From NCBI GenBank assembly GCA_035363115.1, contig DAOSEM010000001.1, positions 496,001 to 560,000 on the forward strand: 64,000 nt of DNA, written 5' to 3'. The notes under the pieces are model-generated. The model worked only from the letters and a program-made list of their open reading frames with translations. It was not told where the DNA came from and searched no databases. This stretch comes from Syntrophales bacterium. Its GTDB lineage: Bacteria; Desulfobacterota; Syntrophia; Syntrophales; PHBD01. Below are positions 7,890-16,779 of the stretch, in pieces (position 1 is the stretch's first letter; each line of letters starts with the position of its first letter). The position numbers were made by a program, and so were the translations under genes.

Positions 7890-9088
7890 CGAAGCGTTCT
7901 CCCCTTCTGGCGGAGCTCCCTACGCCCCCACACGGGCGGACCGGCTGGCCCTGGACGGAGGCCTCCCCGCTGCCGGCTCCCGACCTGCCCGAAGGGGCGG
8001 TGTGGCCGCGGATCACCGTCGTCACGCCGTCTTACAACCAGGGGGCCTACCTGGAAGAGACCGTCCGCTCGGTCCTCCTGCAGGGTTACCCAAACCTGGA
8101 GTTCATTGTCGTGGATGGCGGGAGCACCGACGAGACCCTTGCCGTCATCCGCCGCTACGAGCCCTGGATCACCTACTGGGTGAGCGAGCCCGATGCCGGC
8201 CAGACCGACGCGATCCGGAAAGGTGTCGGGAAATCCTCGGGGGAGATCCTCGCGTGGCTCAACTCGGATGACTTTTATGCCCCCGGAGCACTCCTGGTTG
8301 TGGGCGCCCGCTTTGCCAAGGCGCCGCAAGTGGACCTCCTGTACGGCGACTGTGCGATGGTTGACGGTGCGGGCCGCCTGATGGACCATTTCCGGGTCCG
8401 ACAGGGAGGGCTTCCGGAACTTCTGGAAGAGAATTTCATACCCCAGCCCGGGGCGTTCTGCCGCCGGGAGATCTGGGAGGCCGTGGGCGGACCGGACCCG
8501 GCCCTCCAGTTCGTCATGGACTACGACCTCTGGATCCGCCTCTTCCTGGCGGGGGTCCGGGCCGAGTACCTGCCGGTCCTCCTCGCGTGGTTCCGTTACC
8601 ATCAGGATTCCAAGTCGGTCGTCCAGTCCGTCCGGTTCGGCTACGAATTCCTGGGTGTCCTGGACCGGATTGCCGGGGAACTGCCGGAGGACCGTCTCCG
8701 AAAAGCCTGCCTGAAGTCGTACTACAAGACCTTCCGCCTCATTCTTGCCTGGCGCGAGATCGCGGCGGCGGAAGGAAACGGATCCCGGGAAGCCGTCGCG
8801 GGCGACCTGGCCTGCTGGGCGGCGCACCTGCGGGGAAACATGGCAGCATACCGGCGGTACCCCCGGCTCCTTGGCCTCAGCTACTACTGCATCGGCAAGT
8901 ACTACTGCCTGCAAGGGGCCATGGAGGAAGGGAGGCGTTTCCTCGGGGATGCCCTGAGGATCCCCGGGGGTCTCCTCAGCCGGGCGCTGCCGGGGAGGCT
9001 CGCGGCCTCCCTCGGGAAAGGCCCCTTTGCCTGGTACCACCGACGCTGCAAGGCCATCGCGGGCCGCCTGCGGTGGGGCCGGTCCTGA
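7868..9088 (+). CDS. Family 2 glycosyltransferase
   Basis: This protein of up to 406 residues has a clear GT-A core: ITVVTPSYNQGAYLEETVRS, VVDGGSTDET and LAWLNSDDFY carrying the DxD-like NSDD. The start overlaps the end of gmd. ATG 7868 has GAGG upstream, while ATG 7886 forms an ATGA overlap with the gmd stop, so either is possible. The C-terminal ~120 residues form a helical extension beyond the usual GT2 domain. The tight coupling to gmd suggests translation in step with GDP-deoxysugar synthesis. The acceptor is unknown. Confidence 0.88.
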   Translation: MPRPDDMTKRSPLLAELPTPPHGRTGWPWTEASPLPAPDLPEGAVWPRITVVTPSYNQGAYLEETVRSVLLQGYPNLEFIVVDGGSTDETLAVIRRYEPWITYWVSEPDAGQTDAIRKGVGKSSGEILAWLNSDDFYAPGALLVVGARFAKAPQVDLLYGDCAMVDGAGRLMDHFRVRQGGLPELLEENFIPQPGAFCRREIWEAVGGPDPALQFVMDYDLWIRLFLAGVRAEYLPVLLAWFRYHQDSKSVVQSVRFGYEFLGVLDRIAGELPEDRLRKACLKSYYKTFRLILAWREIAAAEGNGSREAVAGDLACWAAHLRGNMAAYRRYPRLLGLSYYCIGKYYCLQGAMEEGRRFLGDALRIPGGLLSRALPGRLAASLGKGPFAWYHRRCKAIAGRLRWGRS

Positions 9089-9095
9089 GGGGCCT

Positions 9096-10346
9096 GTGAA
9101 TATCCTTCTGTGTGCCGAGTGGTTCGCTCCCAGTGTCGGGGGGGTCCAGCGAGTCATCCGGGAGCTCGGGGAGACGCTTTCCCGGCGGGGCTACAATGTC
9201 ACGGTGGCCACGACGAGGATGGACGAGCGGTCCTTCGACGCGCTGAACGGGGTCCATATCCGGCAGTTCGCCGTCTCCGGAAACGGGGTGGAAGGGATCC
9301 GGGGGGACGCGGAGGCGTACCGGCGGTTCGTTCTCGACGGCGGATTCGACTCGATGCTCGTTTACGCCGCCCAGCAGTGGACGTTCGATGCCCTCTGGCC
9401 GATCCTCGATCGGATCCCGGCCCGCAAGATTCACGTCCCCTGCGGGTATTCCTGCCTTTACGAACCGGGTTACAGCGAATACTACCGCCAAATGCCGGAC
9501 GTCCTTAGGCGGTTCGATCACCTGGTGTTCAACGCCACGGATTATCGGGACATCCGGTTTGCCAGGGAGAACGGATTGGAACGCTTTTCGGTCCTTCCGA
9601 ACGGAGCCAGCGAAAAGGAATTCGCCGCCTCTCCCGTCCCGGATCTGCGGCAGCAGCTCGGCATTGACCCGGATGCCTTCGTCTTCCTGTCCGTCGGAAC
9701 CCCCCCCTTTGCCAAGGGGCATGCGGAGGTGGCCCAGGCCTACGCCGGGGCCTCTTTCCCCTTTCCAACCTGCCTGGTCCTGGACGGCCGCTACGAGCGG
9801 CGGGACCAGCCTCCGACGCAGGGTCCCGGAGACCGGATCCGTCTTCATCTGCGGGCGCTCCTGAAAAAGGTGCTGCTGGGGCGGGAGAATCCCGTGCGGA
9901 ACCTTCTCCTTGCCTATCGGAGCATCCTGCGGCAGCGGGATAAGCAGATCGTCTTCACCGACCTGCCCCGGGAAAAGATGATCGCCGCCTTCTTCACGGC
10001 AGACCTCTTCGTCTTCGCATCGCGGGTGGAGTACTCTCCCCTCGTCCTCTTCGAGGCCGCCGCTGCGGGGCTGCCGTTTCTGACGGTGCCCGTCGGCAAT
10101 GCCGAAGAGATCGCACAATGGACCGGGGCCGGGGAGATCGTCCCTGCCGAGCGGGATCGGGTTGAAAACACTCGCGTCTCCGCGGACGTTCTCTCGCAGG
10201 CCATGGCCGGTCTGGCGGTGGACAGGGAGCGGCTCATGACGCTCGGGCGGCAGGGGCGGGAAAGATGGCGGCAAAATTATACGTGGGAGAAAATCGTCGG
10301 ACGGTATGAAGAAATCCTCTGCAGCGACGGTCCGGGAAGGTCGTAG
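9096..10346 (+). CDS. Family 4 glycosyltransferase
   Basis: Homology-type features start at NILLCAEWFAPSVGGVQRV, so I place the start at GTG 9096, preceded by GAGGGG, rather than further upstream. This gives 416 residues. The GT-B signature GGVQ loop lies at the N-terminus. The C-terminal half has VFLSVGTPPFAKGH and RVEYSPLVLFEAAAAGLP, a GT4 donor-binding motif with Glu near the end of the E-x7-E segment. Its start lies 7 bases past the stop of the previous GT2. It is a cytoplasmic sugar transferase of the polysaccharide pathway. Confidence 0.87.
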   Translation: MNILLCAEWFAPSVGGVQRVIRELGETLSRRGYNVTVATTRMDERSFDALNGVHIRQFAVSGNGVEGIRGDAEAYRRFVLDGGFDSMLVYAAQQWTFDALWPILDRIPARKIHVPCGYSCLYEPGYSEYYRQMPDVLRRFDHLVFNATDYRDIRFARENGLERFSVLPNGASEKEFAASPVPDLRQQLGIDPDAFVFLSVGTPPFAKGHAEVAQAYAGASFPFPTCLVLDGRYERRDQPPTQGPGDRIRLHLRALLKKVLLGRENPVRNLLLAYRSILRQRDKQIVFTDLPREKMIAAFFTADLFVFASRVEYSPLVLFEAAAAGLPFLTVPVGNAEEIAQWTGAGEIVPAERDRVENTRVSADVLSQAMAGLAVDRERLMTLGRQGRERWRQNYTWEKIVGRYEEILCSDGPGRS

Positions 10347-10355
10347 GGAGAAACC

Positions 10356-11078
10356 ATGAAGATTCTTGTCATGTGCGGGGGACGCGGCCGGCGCCTGGGA
10401 ACGCTAACGGACCGGGTTCCCAAACCTCTGGTCTGCCTCAACGGGAAGACCATCCTGGAACTCAAGATCGAGGAATACCTGAGGCAGGGATGCAGGGACT
10501 TCATTTTCTGCGTCGGATACCGGGGGGATCTCATCCGGGAGGCGGTGCGACCGTATGAGGATCGCATGGAGGCCGTCTTCTCCGACGCCGGGGAGGACGC
10601 CGGCATCCTGGAGCGCCTCTGCCATGCCCGGGATCTGTTCAACGACCGGGTTTTCATGACGTACGGGGACACCTTCACCAACCTGTCCCTGTCAAGACTG
10701 TTCGCCTTCCACGAGGAGGGCGGCCACGAAGCGACCCTCGTCACGGCCTCCATCCAGAATCCCTTCGGGCTGGTGGAGTTCGACGGCCGCAGCCGGGTGA
10801 CCAGTTTCCGGGAGAAACCGGTCCTGCAGTACTACATCGGTCATGCCGTGATCCGGAAATCGGCCCTCCGGTTCGTACCCGAGGAGATCCGCCGCATGAG
10901 GGATGGGGAGGGCCTGGTGGCCTTCTTCAAGATTCTGATGGCCATGGAAAAGCTCGGGGCCTACGAGCACAAGGGGCTGGAGATCAGCTTCAACACGCCC
11001 GACGAGCTGAAGGTAGCGGAAGAAAAGCTCTGTCAATTCTATACGATGTCCGAGGTGGAAGATGGACTGGAAGGATAA
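10356..11078 (+). CDS. Sugar-1-phosphate nucleotidyltransferase
   Basis: This 240-residue protein begins with MKILVMCGGRGRRLG and has VPKPLVCLNG, the nucleotide-binding and Lys motif of the NTP_transferase family. YGDTF replaces the usual GD metal site. FREKP is the typical EKP motif. The closest functional classes by length and pattern are glucose-1-phosphate cytidylyltransferase and heptose/mannose-1-phosphate nucleotidyltransferases. The nucleotide cannot be decided by eye. It overlaps the following SDR gene by 17 bases, so the two probably act in sequence to make one nucleotide sugar. Confidence 0.85.
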   Translation: MKILVMCGGRGRRLGTLTDRVPKPLVCLNGKTILELKIEEYLRQGCRDFIFCVGYRGDLIREAVRPYEDRMEAVFSDAGEDAGILERLCHARDLFNDRVFMTYGDTFTNLSLSRLFAFHEEGGHEATLVTASIQNPFGLVEFDGRSRVTSFREKPVLQYYIGHAVIRKSALRFVPEEIRRMRDGEGLVAFFKILMAMEKLGAYEHKGLEISFNTPDELKVAEEKLCQFYTMSEVEDGLEG

Positions 11079-12042
11079 GCGCGTTCTGGTGACGGGAGGG
11101 GCCGGCTTCATCGGCTCCCATTTGACGAAGCGGATGGTCCGGCTGGGAGCGCGTGTGTCCGTCCTGGTGAAATACCGGAGCATCATCGACAATGTCCGCC
11201 TGAGTCCGGTCTGGGACGACATCGAGGTGATCGAGGGGGATCTCCGGAACATCGATTCGCTGAGACAGTTCCGCGACGCGTCCTACGACGCGGTCTTTCA
11301 CCTCGCGGCGTACAACCACGTCGGAGACAGTTTCCTTCATGTCAGCGAAGCCCTCCAGTCCAATGCGGTAGCGACGGCCAATCTTCTGGAATACGCTCCG
11401 GATTTCGGACGGTTCGTCTACATTTCCTCGTCGGAGGTCTACGGGTATCAGACGGCGGTTCCCTTCGCGGAGGAATTCATGCCGTTTCCCATCTCACCGT
11501 ACGCCATCGGCAAATACGCGGGAGAGCTCTACGCCAGAATGAAGCGGCACGTTACGAACCAGCCCATCGTCTGCGTGCGGCCATTCAACACGTTCGGCCC
11601 CTACCAGAGCGAGCGGGCCGTGATTCCCGAGCTGATCGTCCGCTGCCTCCGGGGGCTCCCCGTGGAGACCACGGAGGGCATCCAGACGAGAGAATTCAAC
11701 TTTGTCGACAACATCATCGACGCCTTTGTACAGGTGGCCGGAATGCCGGATCCTCCGCTGGACAAGGTCGTCAACATCGGCTCCAACCGTGAGATCGCCA
11801 TCCGGGATCTGGTCCGCCGGATCCACGAGGCGACGGGATCGAGCTCGGAACTCCGGATCGGCCACCTCCCGAACCGGCCGACGGAGATCTGGCGCATGTG
11901 CGCTGCCAATGAACGGGCCGCGGAGCTCCTGGGGTGGACCCCCCGGGTAGCCTTCGAGGAAGGGCTGGAGCGGACGGTCGCCTGGTACCGCCGGTACCTG
12001 GAGGTGTTCCATCAGCCCCGGTCCGCCCTCAACGAGCTGTGA
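11062..12042 (+). CDS. NAD-dependent nucleotide-sugar epimerase/4,6-dehydratase (LegB-like)
   Basis: This is a 326-residue extended SDR. VTGGAGFIGSHL gives GxxGxxG, SSSEVYG the catalytic Ser region, and SPYAIGKYAGE the Tyr and Lys. RPFNTFGPYQSERAVIPELI is the pattern of 4,6-dehydratases such as LegB-type UDP-GlcNAc dehydratases and related enzymes. REFNFVDNIIDAF follows. The start overlaps the nucleotidyltransferase end, with GAGG upstream. It likely dehydrates the sugar nucleotide made by that enzyme. The exact substrate is undetermined. Confidence 0.85.
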   Translation: MDWKDKRVLVTGGAGFIGSHLTKRMVRLGARVSVLVKYRSIIDNVRLSPVWDDIEVIEGDLRNIDSLRQFRDASYDAVFHLAAYNHVGDSFLHVSEALQSNAVATANLLEYAPDFGRFVYISSSEVYGYQTAVPFAEEFMPFPISPYAIGKYAGELYARMKRHVTNQPIVCVRPFNTFGPYQSERAVIPELIVRCLRGLPVETTEGIQTREFNFVDNIIDAFVQVAGMPDPPLDKVVNIGSNREIAIRDLVRRIHEATGSSSELRIGHLPNRPTEIWRMCAANERAAELLGWTPRVAFEEGLERTVAWYRRYLEVFHQPRSALNEL

Positions 12043-12058
12043 CGCGGGGAAGCCCTTC

Positions 12059-12928
12059 ATGAGGATCGGGATCACCGGGACACAGGGATTCATCGGCGGC
12101 TTCCTATGCCGCTTCCTGTCCGGGGAGGGGCACGAGGCGGTCTCGCTGGACGCCTTCACCCGCCGTGGGGCGGCGGAGCCGGACCGGGGAACGATTCCCG
12201 GCGGGCTGGCGTGGGTTCTCCATTTCGGGGCCTCCACGTCGATCCCCCGGAGCTTCGAGGACCCCTTCGGCGTGTACGCCAACAACACGGAGGCGACGCT
12301 CCGTGCCCTGGAGATCGCCCGGCTCTCCCGGGCCTCGTTCCTGTTCATGAGCTCCTACGTCTACGGCCGGCCGCAGTACCTCCCCATTGATGAGTCCCAT
12401 CCCGTCGAGGCGCTGAATCCCTACATGGGGAGCAAGATCGCCGGCGAGTCGATCTGCCGCCAGTGGGGCGGCCTCACGGGCATTCCCGTCGTCGTTCTGC
12501 GCGGCTTCCTGATCTACGGGGACAGCCGGTCGCCGGGCCGCCTGATCCCGGACCTGCTGGCGTCGGCGCGGAGCGGGGCGGCTTTCACGCTCCGGGACCC
12601 GGCGCCCCGGAGGGACTACCTCTACATCCGGGATTTTGCCGAACTTGTCCGGAAGATCCTATCCACGGAGCCGGTGCCGGCGGGAACGTACAACGTCGGC
12701 GGGGGCGAGATCCACAGCAACCTGGACGTAGCCGAGCGGGTCCGCCGGCTTGCACCAAGGCCTTTCAACCTGGCGATCGCGGACACGCCCAGGAGAAACG
12801 ACGTCGACGACATCGCCGCGGACATCCGTCTCGTGAAGCGGACCTTTGACTGGGAGCCGCGATACACCCTCGATCAAGGGGTGAAGGAAGTCCTGCGAGC
12901 GACACAGGCCGACATGTCTTCAGACTGA
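12059..12928 (+). CDS. NAD-dependent epimerase/reductase (short extended-SDR)
   Basis: This 289-residue SDR starts MRIGITGTQGFIGGFL with an intact GxxGxxG. It continues with FGASTSIPRSFEDP, MSSYVYG and NPYMGSKIAGE (catalytic Tyr and Lys), and RRDYLYIRDFAELV. It is compact for the family and lacks parts of the substrate cap. It follows the LegB-like SDR by 16 bases. Together with the nucleotidyltransferase the three genes look like a transferase-dehydratase-reductase module for one deoxysugar. Confidence 0.83.
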   Translation: MRIGITGTQGFIGGFLCRFLSGEGHEAVSLDAFTRRGAAEPDRGTIPGGLAWVLHFGASTSIPRSFEDPFGVYANNTEATLRALEIARLSRASFLFMSSYVYGRPQYLPIDESHPVEALNPYMGSKIAGESICRQWGGLTGIPVVVLRGFLIYGDSRSPGRLIPDLLASARSGAAFTLRDPAPRRDYLYIRDFAELVRKILSTEPVPAGTYNVGGGEIHSNLDVAERVRRLAPRPFNLAIADTPRRNDVDDIAADIRLVKRTFDWEPRYTLDQGVKEVLRATQADMSSD

Positions 12929-12977
12929 CCCTCGCGGTCGTTTTGCTTTTCCACTACCCGAAAGGAGACATCCCGGA

Positions 12978-13817
12978 ATGCCACCGGAAGACCTGCTCGC
13001 CTACAAATCGAATACGTATTCGCAGAATGGCGAGGACGGTGTCATCGCCGCCATTTTCGACAGGATCGGGACGACAACGAGGACCTGCTGCGAATTCGGC
13101 GCGTGGGACGGCGTCCATCTGAGCAACTGCCGCCGGCTCATTCTCGAGGGCTGGTCCGCCCTGATGATCGAAGGCGATCCCGAGCGGTTCCACCTGCTCG
13201 TCTCGTGTTACGCGGACAAACCGTCGGTCGTGTGCGTCAACCGCTTTGTCGACAAGGGGCCCAACAGCCTGGACTCAATCATGAAAGAGAACGGGATCGG
13301 AGACCTGGATTTCCTGAGCATCGACATCGATGGACTGGATTACGAGATCCTCGAAGCACTGACCGTCCGTCCCCGCGTGATCTGCATCGAGGTCAACGCG
13401 GGGCACGATCCCGATTTGAAGACAAGGATCGATCGTCGCGTTGCGCAGGACAACGTCGGCCAGCCGCTCCGGACATTTGTGGAGATGGCGGACGCGAAGG
13501 GGTATGCCCTTGTCTGCTACACGGGCAACGCCTTCTTCGTTCGCCGTGACGCGATCGACGGTTCCCGGCTCCCTGTCCTGACCGGCCGGCAGGCCTATGA
13601 ATACTTCCTCGGGCGACTATCGCCGACGGAAAGGGAATGGCTGTACCTTGTCAATCTCGGACTGGTGAATCCCGGTGTTTCGTTCGCAAACCCGTTCCTG
13701 ACGCGTGGTGCCCTGGGGATCCGCCCGCTCAGGGCTTTTCGGCTCTCGCTGAGGCCGGCGATCTTCCGATTCCTGAGGATGATCCGGCAGGGCCGGAGGG
13801 GAAGGCTTCCGACCTGA
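12978..13817 (+). CDS. FkbM-like SAM-dependent methyltransferase
   Basis: This 279-residue protein has the FkbM-family opening YSQNGEDGVI, then CCEFGAWDGVHLSN (SAM-binding glycine region) and ALMIEGDPERF, with DFLSIDIDGLDYEIL further on. Members O-methylate sugars or related small molecules. AAAGGAG lies upstream of the ATG. It could methylate a polysaccharide residue or cap the chain. About 70 C-terminal residues after the catalytic domain are specific to this subgroup. It lies between SDR genes and a fucosyltransferase, so sugar methylation is the best guess. Confidence 0.75.
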   Translation: MPPEDLLAYKSNTYSQNGEDGVIAAIFDRIGTTTRTCCEFGAWDGVHLSNCRRLILEGWSALMIEGDPERFHLLVSCYADKPSVVCVNRFVDKGPNSLDSIMKENGIGDLDFLSIDIDGLDYEILEALTVRPRVICIEVNAGHDPDLKTRIDRRVAQDNVGQPLRTFVEMADAKGYALVCYTGNAFFVRRDAIDGSRLPVLTGRQAYEYFLGRLSPTEREWLYLVNLGLVNPGVSFANPFLTRGALGIRPLRAFRLSLRPAIFRFLRMIRQGRRGRLPT

Positions 13818-13884
13818 CGTACGGAGGCACGGGGGGGTGGACCCTCGGGGGGATGAACAGACAGCGGTGGAAGGCTTCAAGTCG

Positions 13885-14787
13885 ATGGAAAGGGCAGACA
13901 CACCACTGGTGATCGTTCGCCTGAACGGCGGGCTGGGCAACCAGTTGTTCCAGTACGCGACGGGCCGGATGCTCGCCGATCACCACCGGACGGAGCTGAA
14001 ACTGGACCTATCGGCCTTTCATACCGGCAAGGAACGCACCTACCGTCTGAATCACCTCCGGGTTCGGGAACGCATCGCCGGCGACGACGAAATCGACGCC
14101 CTCTGCGGACCGCCCCGGAACTCGTTTCGGGGGATTGTCTTCCGTCTCCTGCAGAGAATGAGACCGTACCACCGGCGTTTCGTTTTCCAGGAAAGGTGCA
14201 TTGGCCGTTACGATCCGGACATTCTCAGAACCCCGAAGAGCGTCTACCTCCGTGGCTACTGGCAGAGCGAGAAATACTTTCTGACGGTCGCCGGCGACAT
14301 CCGGAGGGAGATCGCCGAAATCGAACCCCGGGACGCCCACAGCCGGGAGATGGAGAAGGAGATGCTCCGGACCGCCTCCGCGAGCGTCCATGTCCGACGG
14401 GGTGACTATGTGACGGACCCCGCCGCCTGCGAGGTCCACGGCCTCTGCGACGGGGATTATTACCGGCGGTGCGTACGGTTCCTCGATGAACGGGTGAAAA
14501 ACCTCCGCCTGTTCATATTTTCCGACGAGCCCGATTGGGTGCGGCGGAACATGGATCTGGGAAGCTCGGCTGTCGTGGTGGATCACAACGGCGGGGAAAG
14601 GGACTACGAAGACCTGCTGCTCATGAGCCGATGCCGTTACCACATCGTCGCGAACAGCAGCTTCAGCTGGTGGGGAGCCTGGCTGTGCGATTTCCAGGAC
14701 AAGATCGTCCTGGCGCCCCGGAACTGGTTCCGGGCAGGCGTCCTGGAAGAGACGGACATCGTTCCGGATTCCTGGATCAGGATGTAA
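13885..14787 (+). CDS. GT11 alpha-1,2-fucosyltransferase
   Basis: The protein opens with VIVRLNGGLGNQLFQYA, the GDP-fucose transferase signature, and has the HVRRGDYV motif typical of GT11. The late segments DLLLMSRCRYHIVAN and SSFSWWGAW are also diagnostic. I prefer ATG 13885 (300 residues) because family members begin just before this motif; GTG 13837 with GGAGG upstream would add 16 residues. The enzyme transfers L-fucose from GDP-fucose, so the organism should make GDP-fucose, consistent with the gmd at 6891. Confidence 0.92.
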   Translation: MERADTPLVIVRLNGGLGNQLFQYATGRMLADHHRTELKLDLSAFHTGKERTYRLNHLRVRERIAGDDEIDALCGPPRNSFRGIVFRLLQRMRPYHRRFVFQERCIGRYDPDILRTPKSVYLRGYWQSEKYFLTVAGDIRREIAEIEPRDAHSREMEKEMLRTASASVHVRRGDYVTDPAACEVHGLCDGDYYRRCVRFLDERVKNLRLFIFSDEPDWVRRNMDLGSSAVVVDHNGGERDYEDLLLMSRCRYHIVANSSFSWWGAWLCDFQDKIVLAPRNWFRAGVLEETDIVPDSWIRM

Positions 14788-14842
14788 GGAAGGGCATGAT
14801 TTCAAAGGATCGCAGGCGGAAGGCGGAACAGGAGCAGGAGAA

Positions 14843-15766
14843 ATGAAGGCCCTCGTGCTGGGCGGCAACGGATTCATCGGATCCCATCTGGTGGACCGTC
14901 TGCTGGCGGAGGGCCACGACGTTCGGGTGTTCGACAAGTACGGGGAACGCTTTCGTCCCTCTCTGCGCGGGGTGGACTATCACCTCGGCGATTTCGGCAA
15001 CCGCGGCCTCCTGGCGGAGGCACTTCGCGGTCGGGAGGTGGCGTACCACCTTGTCTGGAACACCCTTCCGAAAACGTCCAATGACGATGCCCCCTTTGAC
15101 GTCTCTTCCAACCTGGCGGACACCCTTTTTCTCCTCGAGGAGTGCGTGCGCCATAAGATCGGCCAGATCGTCTTCGTCTCTTCGGGCGGCACGGTGTACG
15201 GGAATCCCCGGAGCCTGCCCGTTTCCGAGGACAGCCCGACGGAACCGCTCTGCTCGTACGGCATCACGAAGCTGGCGGTGGAAAAATACCTGGCCCTGTA
15301 CCGCCATCTCCATGGACTGGATTACACGATTCTCCGTCCCTCCAATCCATACGGCTTCCGGCAGGATCCGCAGGGGGCCCAGGGGGCCGTTTCCGTTTTC
15401 CTGTGGCGGCTGGCCCGCGGAGAGGCGGTGGAGATCTGGGGAGATGGCAGCATCATCCGGGATTACCTGTACATCGGAGACCTGGTGGACGGAATCTATC
15501 GGGCCTCCGTGGCCCGGACGCCTTCCCGGATTTTCAACCTCGGAAGCGGCCGGGGGACCTCCCTCAATCAGGTGCTGTCGACGATCCGGGCAGCCACGGG
15601 GCGGGAGCCGACTGTCCATTACACGGAGGGAAGGCGGTTCGACGTCCCGGAGATCTGTCTTGATATCGAAAGGGCGAGACGCGAACTGGGATGGGAGCCC
15701 TCGACCTCCCTCGAGGAAGGTGTCGGGAGGACCTGGAGCCAGATCCTGGAGGTCTGCCGACCGTGA
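14843..15766 (+). CDS. NAD-dependent UDP-sugar 4-epimerase-like protein
   Basis: This is a 307-residue extended SDR: VLGGNGFIGSHLVDRL, then FVSSGGTVYGNP (catalytic Thr/Ser) and CSYGITKLAVEKY (Tyr and Lys). RPSNPYGFRQ and IRDYLYIGDLV are typical of the GalE/WbpP branch. AGGAG precedes the ATG. The stop overlaps the GTG of the next glycosyltransferase. A 4-epimerase of UDP-Glc/GlcNAc type is the simplest reading. Other epimerase specificities cannot be excluded. Confidence 0.83.
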   Translation: MKALVLGGNGFIGSHLVDRLLAEGHDVRVFDKYGERFRPSLRGVDYHLGDFGNRGLLAEALRGREVAYHLVWNTLPKTSNDDAPFDVSSNLADTLFLLEECVRHKIGQIVFVSSGGTVYGNPRSLPVSEDSPTEPLCSYGITKLAVEKYLALYRHLHGLDYTILRPSNPYGFRQDPQGAQGAVSVFLWRLARGEAVEIWGDGSIIRDYLYIGDLVDGIYRASVARTPSRIFNLGSGRGTSLNQVLSTIRAATGREPTVHYTEGRRFDVPEICLDIERARRELGWEPSTSLEEGVGRTWSQILEVCRP

Positions 15767-16779
15767 GTTCCCCGAAGGTGACGGTCCTGATGCCGGTCCA
15801 CAACGGCGCTCCCTACCTGGAGCGCGCCGTGGACAGCATCCTGCGCCAGACTTGCGAAGCGTTCGAGCTGCTGGTCATCGACGACGCCTCCACCGACGAA
15901 AGCTGGGACATTTTGTCCGCCCTGCACGATCCGAGGATCCGGCTTGTCCGGCACGAAAAGAACAGGGATCTGGTCGCGACCCTCAACGAGGGGCTGGATC
16001 TGGCCCGCGGGGAGTATGTCGCCCGCATGGACCAGGACGACATCAGCCTGCCGGAGCGCCTGGAGAAGCAGGCGGCGTTCCTGGAGCGACACGGGGACGT
16101 GGGCATCGTGGCTGTGGGAGCGAGGCTGATCGACGAGCGGGACCGTCCCCGAGCCGTCCTGCCCCTCCTGGCGGGTCACGGCCTGCTCCGCTGGTCTTTC
16201 TGCTTCGGTTGCCCCATCGCCCATGCGGGCGTGATGATGCGCCGCTCCCTGATCCTCGAACTGGGCGCCTACCGGGAAGAGGCCTTCCGGTGCGAGGATT
16301 ATGACCTCTGGACCCGGGCGGCGGATAAAACCAGGCTGGCGATGCTCCCGGAGGTTCTGCTGCTGCTGCGCCGGCATGCCTCGAGCATGACCCGCGTCTG
16401 GCCGGAGGACAACGTCCGCAACGCCCTCCGCGTCGCCGGCGCTCACATCCGGACAATCCTGGGCGAGGAGCCCCCGCCGGGCGCGCTCCGCACCCTCTGG
16501 CTTCAGGATGTAAGGGTGCCCGCCGATGCGGTGGCCGCGGCGGATTGGATGGGCCGTCTCCAGGATTCGGTCCTGTCCGATCCCTCACTGAATCCCGCGG
16601 AGAAAGAAATCATCCGCCTCGACGCCGCGGCAAGGCTGTTCAAGCTTTTCATGCGGGGGATCTCGCATCCCGGGGTATGGCCCATCCTCGGCCGGTCCCT
16701 GAAGGCGGATCCGTTTGTGGTCGTCCGGCAGGCCCTGTCGTTTCCGCGGCGGCTTTTCCCCGGCATGGGGCTATCATGA
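15763..16779 (+). CDS. Family 2 glycosyltransferase
   Basis: The start is GTG 15763, overlapping the preceding TGA (GTGA) and leaving 338 residues. The conserved core begins almost at once with VTVLMPVHNGAPYLERAV, then VIDDASTDES and ARMDQDDISLPERLE carrying the DQDD metal site. This is a standard inverting GT2. The C-terminal ~130 residues are helical and specific to the protein. It is translationally coupled to both the epimerase upstream and the GT4 downstream. Confidence 0.88.
   Translation: MSSPKVTVLMPVHNGAPYLERAVDSILRQTCEAFELLVIDDASTDESWDILSALHDPRIRLVRHEKNRDLVATLNEGLDLARGEYVARMDQDDISLPERLEKQAAFLERHGDVGIVAVGARLIDERDRPRAVLPLLAGHGLLRWSFCFGCPIAHAGVMMRRSLILELGAYREEAFRCEDYDLWTRAADKTRLAMLPEVLLLLRRHASSMTRVWPEDNVRNALRVAGAHIRTILGEEPPPGALRTLWLQDVRVPADAVAAADWMGRLQDSVLSDPSLNPAEKEIIRLDAAARLFKLFMRGISHPGVWPILGRSLKADPFVVVRQALSFPRRLFPGMGLS

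Noticed and set aside
7451..9157. A 568-residue open frame on the minus strand
   Set aside because: It is antisense to gmd and a GT2 gene that have family motifs.
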